Source: Sarcocystis neurona (Eukaryota > Apicomplexa > Conoidasida > Eucoccidiorida > Sarcocystidae). Taken from it: a DNA stretch of 64,000 nt. Each line of letters starts with the position of its first letter. The stretch's first letter is position 1. The notes under the pieces are model-generated. The model did no database searches. It was not told where the DNA came from and saw only the letters and a list, made by a program, of their open reading frames with translations. The translations under genes were made by a program, and so were the position numbers. Positions 20,681 to 34,272 of this stretch are shown piece after piece. Location of the stretch: the NCBI GenBank assembly GCA_000727475.1, contig KL647326.1:124001-188000 (forward strand), read 5' to 3'.

Positions 20681-22626
20681 GGCCTGCAATAATATCCGGC
20701 TTTTATGTACACAGACAGGTGTAAGAATCCACGTACCAATGGAAATCTCAATGGAGTGGAGCACAAAAGTGTGCCGTAGATGATCATGATGTTCGGCAAT
20801 TTTATGCGCACGGACCTACGCGCAAGTTTGCAAATCTGGATTCCTGTGGAAGGCTCCATAGACGTTTTGCGATTCAGACCTAATCACGGATACTGGTGCG
20901 AATGTGTTGATGTAAAGTGGCAACAACTGTGCCAAAGTGTACTTTCGATGTGTTGTGACCATAGCATGCTGTTCTGATTTTACGTGAACACCACAAGTAG
21001 GCATGCTGTCATGCATGTGCAGCGCCACGAAGGATACTCTTCCTCGTGTACGGATTTCACGTGTGTCCCCCTATGTACCCTACTTCTGTGCATCGAGTCC
21101 CTGCGGCAGGAGTGGTGGGCATATATTGTTAAATGCGTATGCAGGGACTCGTTTCGCACACAAGTGAATCGCAAAAGCTATCTATTGGGTCCAGGATGTG
21201 GAAGGGTTTGTGTGATGTGTGTACATGTACATAGCTGTGTATAAAAGTGTATGTGTCGCGCGTTAGTGTATGTCCGAAAGAACACTTAGTTTGCTGTCTA
21301 ATTCTGCCAGCAGCTCTGCTGCTTGCATCTATTCCTGTAATGCATCTTCGACGTGAATAGCCCAGCACGGGTACGTGACTATCTCGGCATCCCACTGGTA
21401 TGCAGCGACAGGGGTACGTACATTCGCCGCTGTGCGGCCAGATGAAGCGCACCTCTCAGCGAAGCTGCACCGGCGTCTGTGCCTGAGCTGCCTACTGGCA
21501 AACCCGTAATCTTACGAACACGTGTTTCTCTAATACCAGTCAGCCCTCTTCAGGAGCTAGTCGCGCAAAGAGCACGACGTGGTAAAGAGGAGGACTTCTT
21601 TGGGATGTACGCTTGAGATGATTCACCAACTAGTGGAGGTATGCGCTTCATGAGGTCGATCCATTTCAATTAGTCACATACGTAAGAGTGTAAATGTTTG
21701 AATACGCCTTAGGTGCGTGCGCAGACGTATCAGCCGTCACGCCCGGCGTACTGCGGAGTGACATTCTTGTACTGGACATTATAGTTTGTGGTGGTATAGC
21801 TCCTTTTTCAAGATGAGGCCCGGGGAACTCTTAGAGAGGACACAGATTCCGTCGCTGTTCACGTCCTGCTCCCTGGGTGGTGAGTGAACAGTATCTAGAT
21901 AGGACAAAAGCGCTGGTGACACTACAGGCGGTCAGAACGTTTCTCCATCAGGAACCAGGTGAGCGTACTACGTAACCGGGGCAGTCAGGCGTACGCAACA
22001 CGTTAAGCACAGAACATCCCAGTGATCTCTGATTTCTTCGAAAATGCAATACCATAGTCGCAGCACCACAGCAAAATACACAGATCACAAAGGACATATG
22101 GGGCCAGCAACAGCATGCGGTCTGTATTTCTCGCACAGGCTGCAGGTTTGACGCAGGAACGGCTTAGTTTCAAGTGTTTACAACAAGCAGTTGCCGACTT
22201 TGAAACGGCGTAGTGCGGTGTAGCAGCAGATGCTGGGAAGATGATGAGCGTTATGAATGAACAACAGGTGTTTGCTATGAGACAGTCCGGAGGATGAGCC
22301 AGGAGGTTCACTGCGACACTCAAGTGTGAACTGTGCATTCAGAGGTGGCAGGACTACCAACAAGGTACACATCCATATATCTGTTCCAGACTCGCAGCAT
22401 GCACTGAGAAGAGTCGCGCGACACCTACTGTTTCCACACGTGGGGTCTTTACGCGGCTATGTACGTCAAGATGCGTCTACGTGACGTAGGTACCAACTTG
22501 CATCGCTTCAAGACTTTCTGCGCCCTACATTATCCTTCTTCCGCGCGCTCCCCCACCTAGGCAGATCACATCGATTGATTGTACTGCACCTCCTTCACAG
22601 CATCCCACTCGGTGCTCTCCCGCGTT
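20681..22626. other. No supported gene
   Basis: Short ORFs only, with no domain-like sequence. A 111-codon minus-strand frame at 22003-22338 has some hydrophobic segments but no splice context. Confidence 0.45.
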
Positions 22627-23606
22627 TCACTTTGGCGGACATCGCTTGCCGCTGTTGTACTCATGCAGGTCGAAATCAACATAAGAACTGGTGGGTGTAT
22701 TAGACGGCTTGTCACCAACACATTTCCCACTGGAGGGTTCCACTGCGCCTCTGCTACGTTGCTGCCGTAGAGTCAATCGCATGTGCAGCGCTGCCGATCG
22801 AATCGTTGTTTGAGTAATCTTCGAAGAACGAGCCACGAAAGCCGGGCACCTCACGGCGTTGATGGCAACGTAAGTGTGCGCGGCACACTCACAGTGAGGG
22901 TTCTGAGCACATGTACTTGCTACAAATGGGATACGCAGGCGGCCTTGGCCAATTTCTTTAAAATCCCAAGAAACCGAGACCGGAAACAAGGTGCCCTTCT
23001 GCTTTTGCCACGTTTGTCCTTCAGCGTGCGTACACGCACCTATAAGCCTGGTCAAAAAGAAGGGAAGTAAAACAGGTACGGAAAGACACCGCAGAGATGC
23101 TTCCGTGCACAGGCGAGTAGGGCGACGGCTAACATGGTGTCAAAACCACTGAACAAAGCGCCCATTCGAGTTCTTCCGTCTCTCGGACGTAGAACAGCTG
23201 CGTACGTTGCGCGCACGGTCACGTAGGTTCAATAGAGAAAAAGGACACGGGAGTATAGAAGAGGTCTGGTAGAAGGGCATGCATAGAGAACAACTCCGGT
23301 AGAAAAGAGCCTTGCGACCCGTAACATTGGGCCACATAGTGCAAGCAATCTGCCACATGATCGGGATTCTAATGACACCACCATCTTGCCATTCCTTCCC
23401 ATTCGACGTGGAGCAAGCCTGTTTAGCTGAGACTTATCGTTACCGCTCTGGCTGTGCTCGGTCTTCTGACCTAGACAACCCACCCTCGAATGTGTCGTGT
23501 CCACAATCACCTGGACTCCGCCACCTCCCCAGGGGTCAAATACTCTGTCTCTTCGGCCTTCTGTGCTGGTAAGGCAATGGAATGGAGCGGGCTGACGCTG
23601 GTACAC
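22627..23606 (-). CDS. Weak coding candidate (two minus-strand ORFs), unrecognised
   Basis: Frames at 22627-23055 (142 codons) and 23229-23606 (125 codons) have mixed, protein-like composition without homopolymers. I recognise no family. Lengths like these are expected several times by chance in a window of this size, so this is a pointer for transcript mapping, not a gene call. Confidence 0.2.
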
Positions 23607-26600
23607 ACGTTATCCAAACTGGAGGGAGTAGGCTGCCATCCAGGCATTCACTACGAGTGCCGTGTCCTCGACAGAAGCACCCTCATCTTGGTAAAGAAAG
23701 CTTCAGCTTGCCAAAAATACATTTGTCCAAGCGAAAAAATGTCGTGTCACATCATTTACGTCACAGCACTGCACACGAAAGAAAAGTAGAAGCCTGCGTG
23801 CAGTAGATGCGCTTAGTGAAGCCACTAGGAACTGTCCATTGTGTAGACAGTCTAGCACATCCGTCGCACCTCAGTTCTTGGTGTAGGACGGCCACGTGAA
23901 CGTATAACCGGGAATCACTGTGAAATCAGTATTGAGCCTGTGCGCGCGAAAGAGCTAACGAAAGCTTCCAAGCAGATCCGCTCGGAGGCAGATCCAGACT
24001 GATGCATTTCTAGCTTTAAATATTAACCAAAAGCGGTTCACATCTTGCCTCACGACTGCCCATCCACGATCTTTACTAACTATGTTTACGTTGCAGAACC
24101 GCCAAGTCGTGGAATCTTATTTGTCTTGTCAAAGTTGCCAGGAATAATGCTTTTTCAACATCGGCACTTGTCATGATGCAAAGCCATGACGAATAAAATT
24201 CTGACGCGTCCGTCAGGCTCCAGTGCCGTGCCCATTGCTCCCCTGCCGCATCTAGTGATGTGCTGGCATCTCCGCTGATATCAACTCAACACGCTCGTCT
24301 CGTGCCCAACCCGAGCATGGTCGCGCCGGATCCGTCTCTGTGCATCGTGTACCGATCTTGGAAAACTCAGCAGTATAGAGCCGACTGACAGAGTGACTTC
24401 CGCGCAGAGGTCCGTACAACTACTAGAGGTCCGTCCTTTGTAAGACTCACTTGGTGGTGCGTTGAATACAGCAAGTAAAGCACACCTAGATGCGGAGCTC
24501 TATACAGCGCACACTGCACGCTACCATTTTTCTCGTAACCTAGTTGCAACACACTGTCGATCCTCGGGATTCCCCACGTGGCGAAAAACGCATGAGAATT
24601 CATTTCTTCAAAAATGCTTTGCAGTGTTGCATGAAACGTAGACAGAGACTCCTGAAGTCTTTCTGTGGAGCGCCTGCCCTTCTCTTACAGGATTGCAACA
24701 GTGGGGAAATCGGGTGAACCCGTGGAGCCCCAGGGGCGAAGGTCATAGTTCAGCGACGCCGGTTGTGAGACAGCATCTCCAAGTGTGCATATTCAGAGTG
24801 GTGTACATTCAGCTGTTTACACGACAAAGAAGGTGCTTTACAAAATTTTGCAATTCACCCCCTTCTATTTCGGCAGCATCTAAAGTAAAAGCAGCGTCAT
24901 ACACTGTGTTTTTTCCCCCTTTATGTGTTGTCCGACGTGCCTCCGGGCGCACACTCTAGCTCCGCAGGGTAACTCTCCACTAAGCAGATCCGTAGCTGCA
25001 GGTCTTGCCGTAGTAACGCTATCAGGTGCAGTAATCTGCAGTTCACAGTGACCAGTCTTTTACCTATGATGAAGATGCGTCCTGCAGTGTACCAGCATTA
25101 CGTTCAAGCGAGCACTGTTCGGTAACGTAAGCCTGATGGTCTCACTGACGTCTGAGTCTCGCTCGCTCCTGTGACATAGGTGCAGACGGGTGTAGGTACG
25201 CATTCGAGCCGGAACTACGCTTCCACCTTGTTTGGTCGTCGTGAATCAAAGTTAGTGTCTACGTTACGGGCGCGAGTTCAATGCGGGGGGGGGCCTCGAC
25301 TTGCGGCGTTCTCGTCCTCAAATGCGTCGGTTTCAGAACCAATGCTCTCTCAGCTTCTGTTCTTTGACGGGAAGAACCGTCTCATTCGTCTCACGTTCTG
25401 ACTCGCAGAGATGACGATGATGATGATCACTCAGGAACAGACGCGTGGCTGGTCGTCTTCACAGCTCTATATCAGACGGATGAAATGGGACGGATACAGG
25501 CGACAATTCACAAATAGGATACAGGCCTAGAAGACATCCGGACAGACAATTGTCCAACTGCAGAGGTGATCTCTTGTTGCCTTTGTGCATGAGCCACACA
25601 CCGGGCAGGGATCAAAACAGAGAGAAGCACTACGCGCCGGGGGTACCTCTGAAATACGGATAGAGCCACACAACACGCGAAGAGCACGCTCATAGTTTTG
25701 TTCAAACAGTTGCTGGTGTCACACTAGGGCGACAGCACGCACGATCGCCTGTGCGGGTTTGGGGCCACAAGGAGTAGGAGATCAGCGGTTTCCGTGCAAC
25801 TGGACGCAGTCCACAACATGAGTCGCGGCAAAATGGCTACTGTGCATAGGTCCGACTGACGCAGTCCAGCGAAGGCAGGCAGGGAGCGACATTTCGTTTT
25901 GCTGAAGGAGAAAGCGTGTGAGAGCCGGTAAGAGCTTGAGGCTCCGCCACTTCAGCTAGGCCTCTGTATGTCGGACTGTCATCTTTTGAGAGAGGCTGTA
26001 TAATTTTTCTTCGTGGACCTGGGACTGGAACGTCAAGCTGTAAAATAAGTGGGAGCTGGAATCAGAGGGTGTCTACAGCTGACTTCTCACGAGGAGAAGC
26101 ACTGTTTTTGCGAATAGATTTCAGAAACGCGTGCTGTACGCCACCGATCTCACCATTGTCATCAGCTTACAGTCCGACAAAAGTAGGAAATGTCCTAGGT
26201 ACACCAACAGCATAGTACCTCCTCTGATGTACGGTGTTATGTACATTTGTACATTCTTGCACCCTCTTGTTTAAAGAGATGTGTCATAGAATATCGGTCT
26301 ACTTTCGTAACTGTAGCAACCCGGCTGGGTTAAAAGAGCATGCAGCAGCACCAAGGTTTCCGGGGGTCTGCTCCATACAGAATTAATGCATAGTCCCAGT
26401 TGCTCGAATTCGCCCTGCGCGACGCTAGTTAACACCTCCATGGGCATTAGCCGGGGCAGTCCTAGGGCTTGGGGATGAGTTATGTACAGTCCACATCCGT
26501 CTTAACATGCAGTCAATTTGTCAGCGTAAATCTGTGCAGTTTTTCGCCTAGCATCTTTTCAGTCCAGAAAAGCAGCCTTCTGGGTCTCCAGAAAAGCTGA

Positions 26601-26866
26601 AGGGGGCACACGAAGCTACTTGCGTGGGTCAGGCTGTGCGGGAACGGCAACAGGCAGTCTACAGCGCTCAAGACCACTGTACCGGTGTACGCAGATGAAT
26701 GGACTGTGCTTTCTTTACGTCTTCGTCCCTGTGGAAACACGTAGGACGTACACATCTAGGAGCAGGCTTTGCAGCGTTCTCAGGAGGAGTCGCTCTGAAA
26801 TTTCCATGGTACGGCTCTGACAACGGGGAAAAGGCAAGAGTTTGTATGCAACTATTTGTCTCATAG
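23607..26866. other. No supported gene
   Basis: A 78-codon minus-strand frame at 24367-24603 starts with ATG in a fair context and has mixed composition, but nothing else supports it. A G run of eight lies near 25285-25292. No repeats of note. Confidence 0.45.
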
Positions 26867-27255
26867 ATCCGGCTGACAGTCCTGCACACTCTGCAGCCTC
26901 AGCTGCACAATTGACCCCTGTGACACAGTTGGTACGGGTTTATTCACACTCTGCAATAGACGTGCGTGAGACGAGACGTGAGCTGTTATATTACTTAGCT
27001 CGCACGCGCATGCTATCAGGTGATCAACTGAGCTTCTTCACGCTTTCGGTGAATTTCCGGCTTTTGTGCGTTTGTGCGCACAACCGGATCCTTGCACGCC
27101 ACGCTCTACTGGAGTTGAATGCTGTGGCACGTGTGGCATTTCCGCCGGCAGTCACCACCGTTAATATTCAGTGGCAAACGTCGGCCCAACCGTCGGCGCA
27201 GAGACTACCCCACAGAGGCGAGGACAGCACTCGGGGCAGGAGGTGCAGCTTATGA
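26867..27255 (+). CDS. Weak exon candidate, unrecognised
   Basis: Plus-strand frame of about 129 codons preceded by an acceptor-like pyrimidine stretch ending TTTGTCTCATAG. The peptide includes RRELLYYLARTRMLSGDQLS and a hydrophobic stretch VNFRLLCVCAH, mixed composition, no homopolymers and no family that I recognise. It could be the last exon of a gene starting to the left. Length alone is not significant. Confidence 0.25.
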
Positions 27256-29140
27256 GTTAGACAGGGACTAATATATTCAGCACAACACGCTGAATCCTTA
27301 GTAGCAGCGCCTGCGACACACGCAATAGCATTGGGGCGATTTCGCAGATATGGGCGGTGACGAGCACTGGACGTGCGTAAAGGTTCCTTAGTTGCCATGG
27401 TCCCTTCATCTGCACGAGCAGCATTGTGCTGGTACAAGGTATGTCGGCTGTTCCACGATCAGAAAAATAGCACTACTCGAACCCTCTCGTATGATGAATG
27501 AAGAATCTACGTCAAGCAACCCCCACAGGGTACGTGAAGCAACTGAGGAAGTTACGAGACAGACTCAATGACAAGCAGCAAGAAGAGAAAAAGGTGTGCA
27601 GGTGTTTGACGAAGTACTGGCGGTGTCACCAGCAGCGTGCACCACCATGCGGATGCCTTTCTGTGTGGAGGGATGTACGTGAATCCATGTGTGCAGACAC
27701 CAGTGCACACACGCATACACTTGCGCGCGCGTGTGCCTGAACGTATCTGTCTGTAGTGGGCAGCCTATTCAGAGGCTTCGAAGCAGCTACATTTCTGAAT
27801 GTGTCTCTCTAGAGTGAAATTATAAATTCAGACTGGGTGGGGTACAGCAAATCAACCGGTGCCCTTTTCAAGCGTTGTACTCTTTGCTGGGATAGTGTTG
27901 CCGCAGAAGCCCGCATTGTGCAACGTTCTTGGGTGTCGCGCAATCTCCGAGGTCGAACTGTGGAGCCTTCAGTTCCTGCTCCTCCGAGTACAAGCGCATC
28001 ATCCGTAAACGTGTGCAGGAATCACTGCCGCCGCCGCTGTCTTTTATCTAAAGGTCTCGACGACTGTGCGCCATGAGTGACAAGAATGCCGTCAGCAATG
28101 GGATTCCCGTCGGCTTGCACTACACGCCTCAAAAAGCGCCCTACAGTAAATCACAGATTAAGTTACTAAAATTGCGTTGAGGACTAAGGGAGTTTTTGCC
28201 TCACCTCACGCTCCAGGTGCCACATGAATCCTGTCACACCGGTGGCGTAGACACCATCGGTCAAATTTATTTCCACAATATCCTTTCATGACCGCATGAG
28301 GGTAGCTGACGCATATCACCTGGATAGGTTGTTGCTGTTGTTGTTGTCGTCAACAGTCCTACGCATATCACCAGACCTCCCCTTTCGCAATAACGAACTG
28401 CAGCGCCTGCGGCGATCGATGCGGACGTGCACTGGCGCAAATCTTAGGCACGTAGGCTGCTTCCAGGAGCGCTGTGCTTTCTGAACAGTTGTCCGTGAAA
28501 AGAACTTTCACCAACGTGACACACTGTACCACACGACTACCTTGTTGAAAGCTTAGTCACTGCCCCTATCGTGCACGACTGTCGCGCCGCTAACCCGGGA
28601 CTGCGGCAGGCACTTCTAAGGCCCCCACTGGAGGGCCCTTCCATGGGGTACGGTGTCTAAAAATGCACCGCAGGACACTGCGGCTCCCTACGCGGCACAG
28701 GGAGCAGAACTACGACAATGAGACGGGGGTCCTCTATCTACCGTCATAGAGGGACGGAAAAGTCGCGTAGATAGGTACAAGACCTTTTAAAAGACATGAA
28801 ATTTGCAGATGTGCACTACACACAGCAAATACAGTGTTTCGTTGAGAAAAGGCTCAAATGCGTAGAGTCGCGCTGACGTATGTGTGGATGCTCGCAAGTT
28901 CTCTGCGCCACGCATGCTTGGTGCCGCAAGCGTTTGACTTTGCTGTATCTTTCCACCATCGTGCAGCGCAGCTGAAATAACCACCTTATAGTAGGCCACC
29001 ACCTCTAACAAGCCATCGTCACTGCCTGTACAACCGGACGTTTCTATGCAAGAGCCTTTATACACGACCTCCACTGGAACTACCTACAGCGTCACAGTGG
29101 CAATAGGTTTCGTATTCTTGTCGATCCATAGGCTTACCAG
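27256..29140. other. No supported gene
   Basis: Short ORFs only. A GTT/GTC trinucleotide patch lies near 28328-28350. Confidence 0.45.
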
Positions 29141-29515
29141 GTGAGCCGCGTGCGTGAGCCCAGTCATCTGCACCCAAAGACATATATGCAAACGTATTCG
29201 TACAGAAGTACACAAAAAGCAACGGAAGCTTCTGACTCACATGGCAACGAGCGTTTCGCCTCGCTGCTGTTTGTGACGGATTTGTTGAGAAACCTTCGGC
29301 GGACGTCCGGACGTCATCGGGCAGTTCACCCCAAACCAACACAAGATCCCTGGCGTAGACCGTTTACGCCGCTCGCAGAACGGGTCCGCAGCATCGAAAC
29401 ATCGAAAGCGCTTATTCTCCTTCTTGAACCCTTGGTGACTACGGTGGGGCTGCCGGTGGGAGAAGCAGCGAGAACACAAATATTGCACAGTGCACAGTCT
29501 GACATTGCTGAGGCA
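29141..29515 (+). CDS. Weak exon candidate, unrecognised
   Basis: Plus-strand frame that ends in phase 0 at GCA|GTATGA (GT at 29516-29517). The C-terminal part, including RSIETSKALILLLEPLVTTV, is amphipathic and protein-like. A following plus-strand frame (29490-29903) contains a basic stretch AAKRIQANACRRM. No family recognised; the exon structure is a guess. Confidence 0.25.
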
Positions 29516-29903
29516 GTATGAACACCGCCTATGTGCAAGAATCGCCTTAACGGGCCAGCACACAGTCCTGATTTTGCAGACCCAATGTTGCAACCGAATT
29601 GAAAAACAAAACACTTTGCTGAATTCTCCACGAAAACAACGCCTGTTGCATGCCACCACGGTTTGTGCGCCTCAGTCGCGTGAAGCCGCGGCCAAGCGAA
29701 TACAAGCTAACGCATGCAGGAGAATGTCTTGCGGATTGTTCAATGAGTGGTTCAGGCGCCATGCTGGACTGCTCTTCTGTTTATGCTGCTGCTGCTGCTG
29801 CCAAAGCTACTGGATTCTACAGAATGGGCAACTAATGCAGGAAACCGTAGAGTCTACCAGATTACGGTCACCAGGATCAACAAGTAAGGTGATGTACGAT
29901 TAG

Positions 29904-31080
29904 TAAAGAGAGAGAGAGACGGGTCAATGGCAGCGTCCGCCACTGGTGTCCCCCCCGGCATGGATGCTGCGCCGATGGAAACATCGAGTAATGTACTAAA
30001 ACTGCTTCAGGCAGTACAGTAGAGATGCAGTAGCGGCCGAAGGTTAATATAGGTGCAGAACGAATTTATTTTACGAACATCCTACAGAGGGCCGGAACGG
30101 ATACGAATACCGTGAAGTCCGTGAGTTGTCCAAGACAATGTTCTAAGATGGCTCCAATTTCGGGCCATCGTTGCTGGAACTTCCCTCGTCTAGAGTCCTG
30201 TGGGTGTCTCCGGTGAGTCTACTGAGTCCGAGGGGATGTGCTACGGTGTCGAAGTTCGATGCATCCCTCCTCCGTAGGAGGAGAGGCAAGTCGTCGGCCG
30301 TGTCCGTTCCCCTCAATGTGGTAAGGCTGCGCTGAACCATGTGTACCTCCTCACTTCAGGGGCACCGTCTCTTGCAGGAGCACATTGACAGTGTGCGCCT
30401 CCGGTCCCCGCATTCGCGACGGCACCGTTTTCGGCCGCTGTTGCTGCTGCTGCAGGATGATATCCAGCGCGTGGATCATGACAACTTCTGAAGCTTCGGG
30501 CAAACATTCAGTCGTACCTTGAATCCCCCTGTACTGCAGCGTAGAGGGAGGCACTGCCAGGGCTGGCAAGGCGATGGTGGAACTGTACATTCAGTTTGAA
30601 CCACGGAGCATCAGGAGACCCAAGCAGTACCCATGACACAGATACAAATAGACGATCGCAGACACGATGGAGACCGTTGCCCCACGATAACCCGAAGATT
30701 ATGTGACTCAAACTTCAGAACTGCTTCGAGCACGTTGAACGCCAATGCTGCCTCTTTAGAAAAGTCGGGTCGTTCGCGTTTGGTTCGTGCGTTTCGAACT
30801 GTCAGAACAACAGTACTCGAGCCACCTTGCCCGGCCACAAGGCGCCTTTGGTTTGAGTGAACTACGTCCAGCTTCACACCATACCCGCCTCTCCATTTTA
30901 CAGCACCTTACCGGGCGGTGGCTGCTGGACACACTTGGCCGCATCGCAGTGTTCGCTACGTTGTGACGAGAACATCCCCGCTGGGTGTATCCCTGAACAG
31001 CCACTCACCAACAAGCGTTCTTGTGTACATTGCAGAGCGCGCTAGCTCCATTGTTTCTGCACTGAGTATACTCCGAGAGC
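29904..31080 (-). other. Weak coding-like stretch, minus strand
   Basis: Minus-strand frames at 30611-30877, 30351-30590 and 30143-30340 give protein-like segments (for example STVVLTVRNARTKRERPDFS and SEVVMIHALDIILQQQQQ) in different frames. Donor-like GTTG|GTGAGT near 31011 and CCCG|GTAAGG near 30910 are present. I considered an Argonaute linker region and dropped it because no PAZ or Piwi motif follows. Unassigned. Confidence 0.2.
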
Positions 31081-34000
31081 CTTGAGCGAAGTACCTATAT
31101 GTCTGTTTACGCTAGGCCAAAATGTGGAATTGTTTGTGCAGTGTGAGATGTGTGTCATGACCGTTTGGCAGGTGCCGCTGTTGTCTGGTCACTTTCCAAA
31201 CCCCTGGATTTCAACGAGACAAGCGTGCCTTGCGCTAAGGCGCCCTACACCCAAAGGGCGTCCTATGGCACGTGGACAAAGTGGGGGAAAAACTACAACC
31301 TCTGCGTTACGGCAACACCCGTTTGGTCGTTCGTTTGTGTACCACTTGTGTTACAACGGTCGCAGCGTGTTCGATCCCACATCCCCGTCTGCCGAAATCT
31401 GGCACAGCCGGACTCATTAAATACGTCGGCCTAGTCGGAGAGAGCACTACGAGCAACGACAGTCGCGGCAGCGTAGACATACACGTGGTTCGACATTTTT
31501 CGTCCAGAATGTTTCACAAAGAACCTGAAATACCAAGCTTTTCCGTATCCAGGAGCCGATCTGGCGACTGAACCGTGGGTAGCACCTCGGGCTATGATTA
31601 TACTCAGCGTGCAGGCGATACATGGTCCAGTACTACACGACGTGCACTTCAGTCTTTAAGTCTTTATCTGCATCGTGCAGCCACTCCAGGACACTGATAG
31701 TGTCGCCAGTCATTGCTTTCCCTTCTTCGCGTATCGTGAGAGTCTGCCCTGAGGGTTCACTTGGCCTTCAGGACATGCACAAACAGTTTCACTACATCCG
31801 TCTTATCCAGTTCTCTGCTCTAAACGCGTTGGAAAACATGTAGGGCTACTACGCTTTAATGCAAGACTTGTCGCGTGCACCTTCATCGTGCGTGCTTATG
31901 CTATTCTAACAGGCTTCCGGTTCGCGAAGAAAACAAAGGAGAATTTGGAAGGTAATGAATACACTCCCGCGAGGCAAAATTTAAAGTTATTCAGAACGAA
32001 ACGGGTTACAGCCACACGGGCGGCGCTTACAGAAACAGGTGACAAATACCTGATTTATTAATGTGTCCGGTCAACCGCTCTTTGCGGCGGCGCTACCTTC
32101 AACGTTACGTCTATATTCTCATTTCTCCTACGGTACACGGTGTCACACAAATCCATGGATCCTTGAGTTCAATCGACTTCACACAGAAGCGAACGAACTG
32201 AAGCACTTGTGTGTGTGATGAGACACTTTCGCTAAGCTGTGAAACAAGACAAACAGTGATACACACACATATCTGAGTGATGGCCTTTACCCGCGGCTTA
32301 ACGAGAGCCTACACATTCACGGGCATAATCTGTTTTTACAAAACTACTGCTTATCTGCGTCCATGCGCTGATATAAATCACAGCCCCACTTCATACGTAT
32401 AGGCAGCAGATAGTCCCCTCAGCCTTCCAATTTTTGGCTGTTTGGAAATTGTCAAGCTTGAAAGCTATCACACCTGCAAAGGGTGTGCTGGATTGACGAG
32501 TGGCTTTGTTTTCGAAATACGCTATACAAGCTGCTGACAGAGTTCATCAATGTCTAACTCGGGATATCGTATTCAGTGCCCGAGCCGACCGGCGCGGCAG
32601 TCACACTGGTACAGTTCCACGCATGTGAACACACTTACGTGCCAAACTCTGTACATGTGCACGCACAGGGGCACTCATACAACTTTTTCAACCTCCGTGT
32701 GCATGAGGAGAGGCTTTTGTGCCTCTCCTTAATGCAGAGTTGCTCAGTGCAATATCTAGTTTTCTACTGGTAAACGAGGACAATTGTGGCCCTTCTGCCG
32801 CATTGCTTCCTGCTTAGGGACGACCAGTCTCGAAACATCCTGCAGCCATCTACCCAAAACTATAGTGTGAGTACGCCTCTGTTCATCGGCTAGCGAAGAC
32901 TCTACTGCACGCCGAACGAAGGGGGAGGAACTGTCTGATCAAGCCGACTACCAAACTCAACAGGACTGCACAGCCTGCTCCGGATACACACACTTGCTTT
33001 TATGCATATATTTACCTATATATATATGTATGTGGTCATATATATCTATCTCTCTATGTATATATATATATATATATACACCTGTTACGCTGTTACAACG
33101 TCTGCTGTGAGTGCCTCACTCGTCCGCTGCAGAAAGGTTTCACGTTGTACGCAGAAGCATGTAAACACGCGAACGAAAGGAGAGGCGACCAGGCTGTACG
33201 GGGGAGGCCGCTCGCTCGGTACGACTGGTGTAACTCTTCTACCACCCGTATAGTACTGCGCTGCAGCATGTGCGAAGAGAGCTATGGGAGTTCAAAATAT
33301 CACACATCTGGCTTTCGTACCTGCACTGACATTCTACAGTGTCACGTACGTGTAATCTTTCTTTTTGCGTCTGTGTCCGTGTGTCTTGGAGTCGATTTAC
33401 ACATAACAAATCAACAAAGAACTGGGTGCGCGGAATGGTAAATTCTTTCAAATCTGTGAACCAGCTCGACCTACTCACATTCACGGTCGACTGGTGATAT
33501 GCCAGAGAGGCACTCCGTAAGCTGTACCTAGTTGCAGGGTACGTGTTAGGTGTGCGATTGACTGCATGGCCTCAGACAAGGATTGTCGTGGTCATTTGTC
33601 GACAGGAACGAATTCTGAAATTATCAAGGGAGAAAAAGTTCTTCAAGTGTTCTGTGAACCTTGAGCGATGCAAAAAGGTCTTGATTCTTACGTCTGTCCT
33701 CCCCTCCCGTTGCGACCTCTATGCAACCGCCTGCCAAGATCGACTGTAAGGCACCGCAGCTCTCTTGCCGAGCACACTTGGGTAACGTATCGATTCGCAT
33801 TGAAGAGGTTCAGCTGCATATGCATCTGCACGTGTACCCAGGTGCATTCAAGCGCTACACATATGTACTGAAGTAACTGCATACCATGTACGCGTACACG
33901 TACACCCGTGTCCTGTCCGTGTACAGCTGGACACAGGCGTTCTCCTGCACTGACGCATATCTGTCTAACACATCCGCTTATACATATATACATATATATA

Positions 34001-34272
34001 TATGTATGCACACACATATCTGTATGGGTGAGGTCACGTCTAGTTCTTCACACAGTGCAGCATTCGAAGGCAAGTTGCAAGACTGGCGTTTTGAGACTCT
34101 GGCTGGTCTTCTCCGGAAGGTTTCGGGTTTCTGCTGTCGACGTCACTGTCTCCCCACTTATCTGCTGCTGGCTGCAGCGCCATTCCTGCTGGCGTATCGT
34201 TTGCACATGTGTGTGATTGTGTGTGTGTGCGCATGTGCCTGCACGCACGTTTTCTTCTCCTTTTCTTCTTCG
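31081..34272. other. No supported gene; two TA microsatellites
   Basis: Short plus-strand frames at 31082-31571 overlap in three frames with no splice logic. The rest holds no coding signal. TA repeats occur at about 33009-33079 and 33984-34008. It forms the 3' flank of the kinase gene. Confidence 0.45.
33009..33079. repeat. TA/TATC microsatellite
   Basis: Alternating TA runs with TATATATCTATCTCTC interruptions, ending in a pure TA run of about 20 bp. Confidence 0.85.

Noticed and set aside
30143..31045. Possible Argonaute linker region
   Set aside because: Only a vague similarity of one segment (IHALDIIL); no PAZ or Piwi motifs in any nearby frame.
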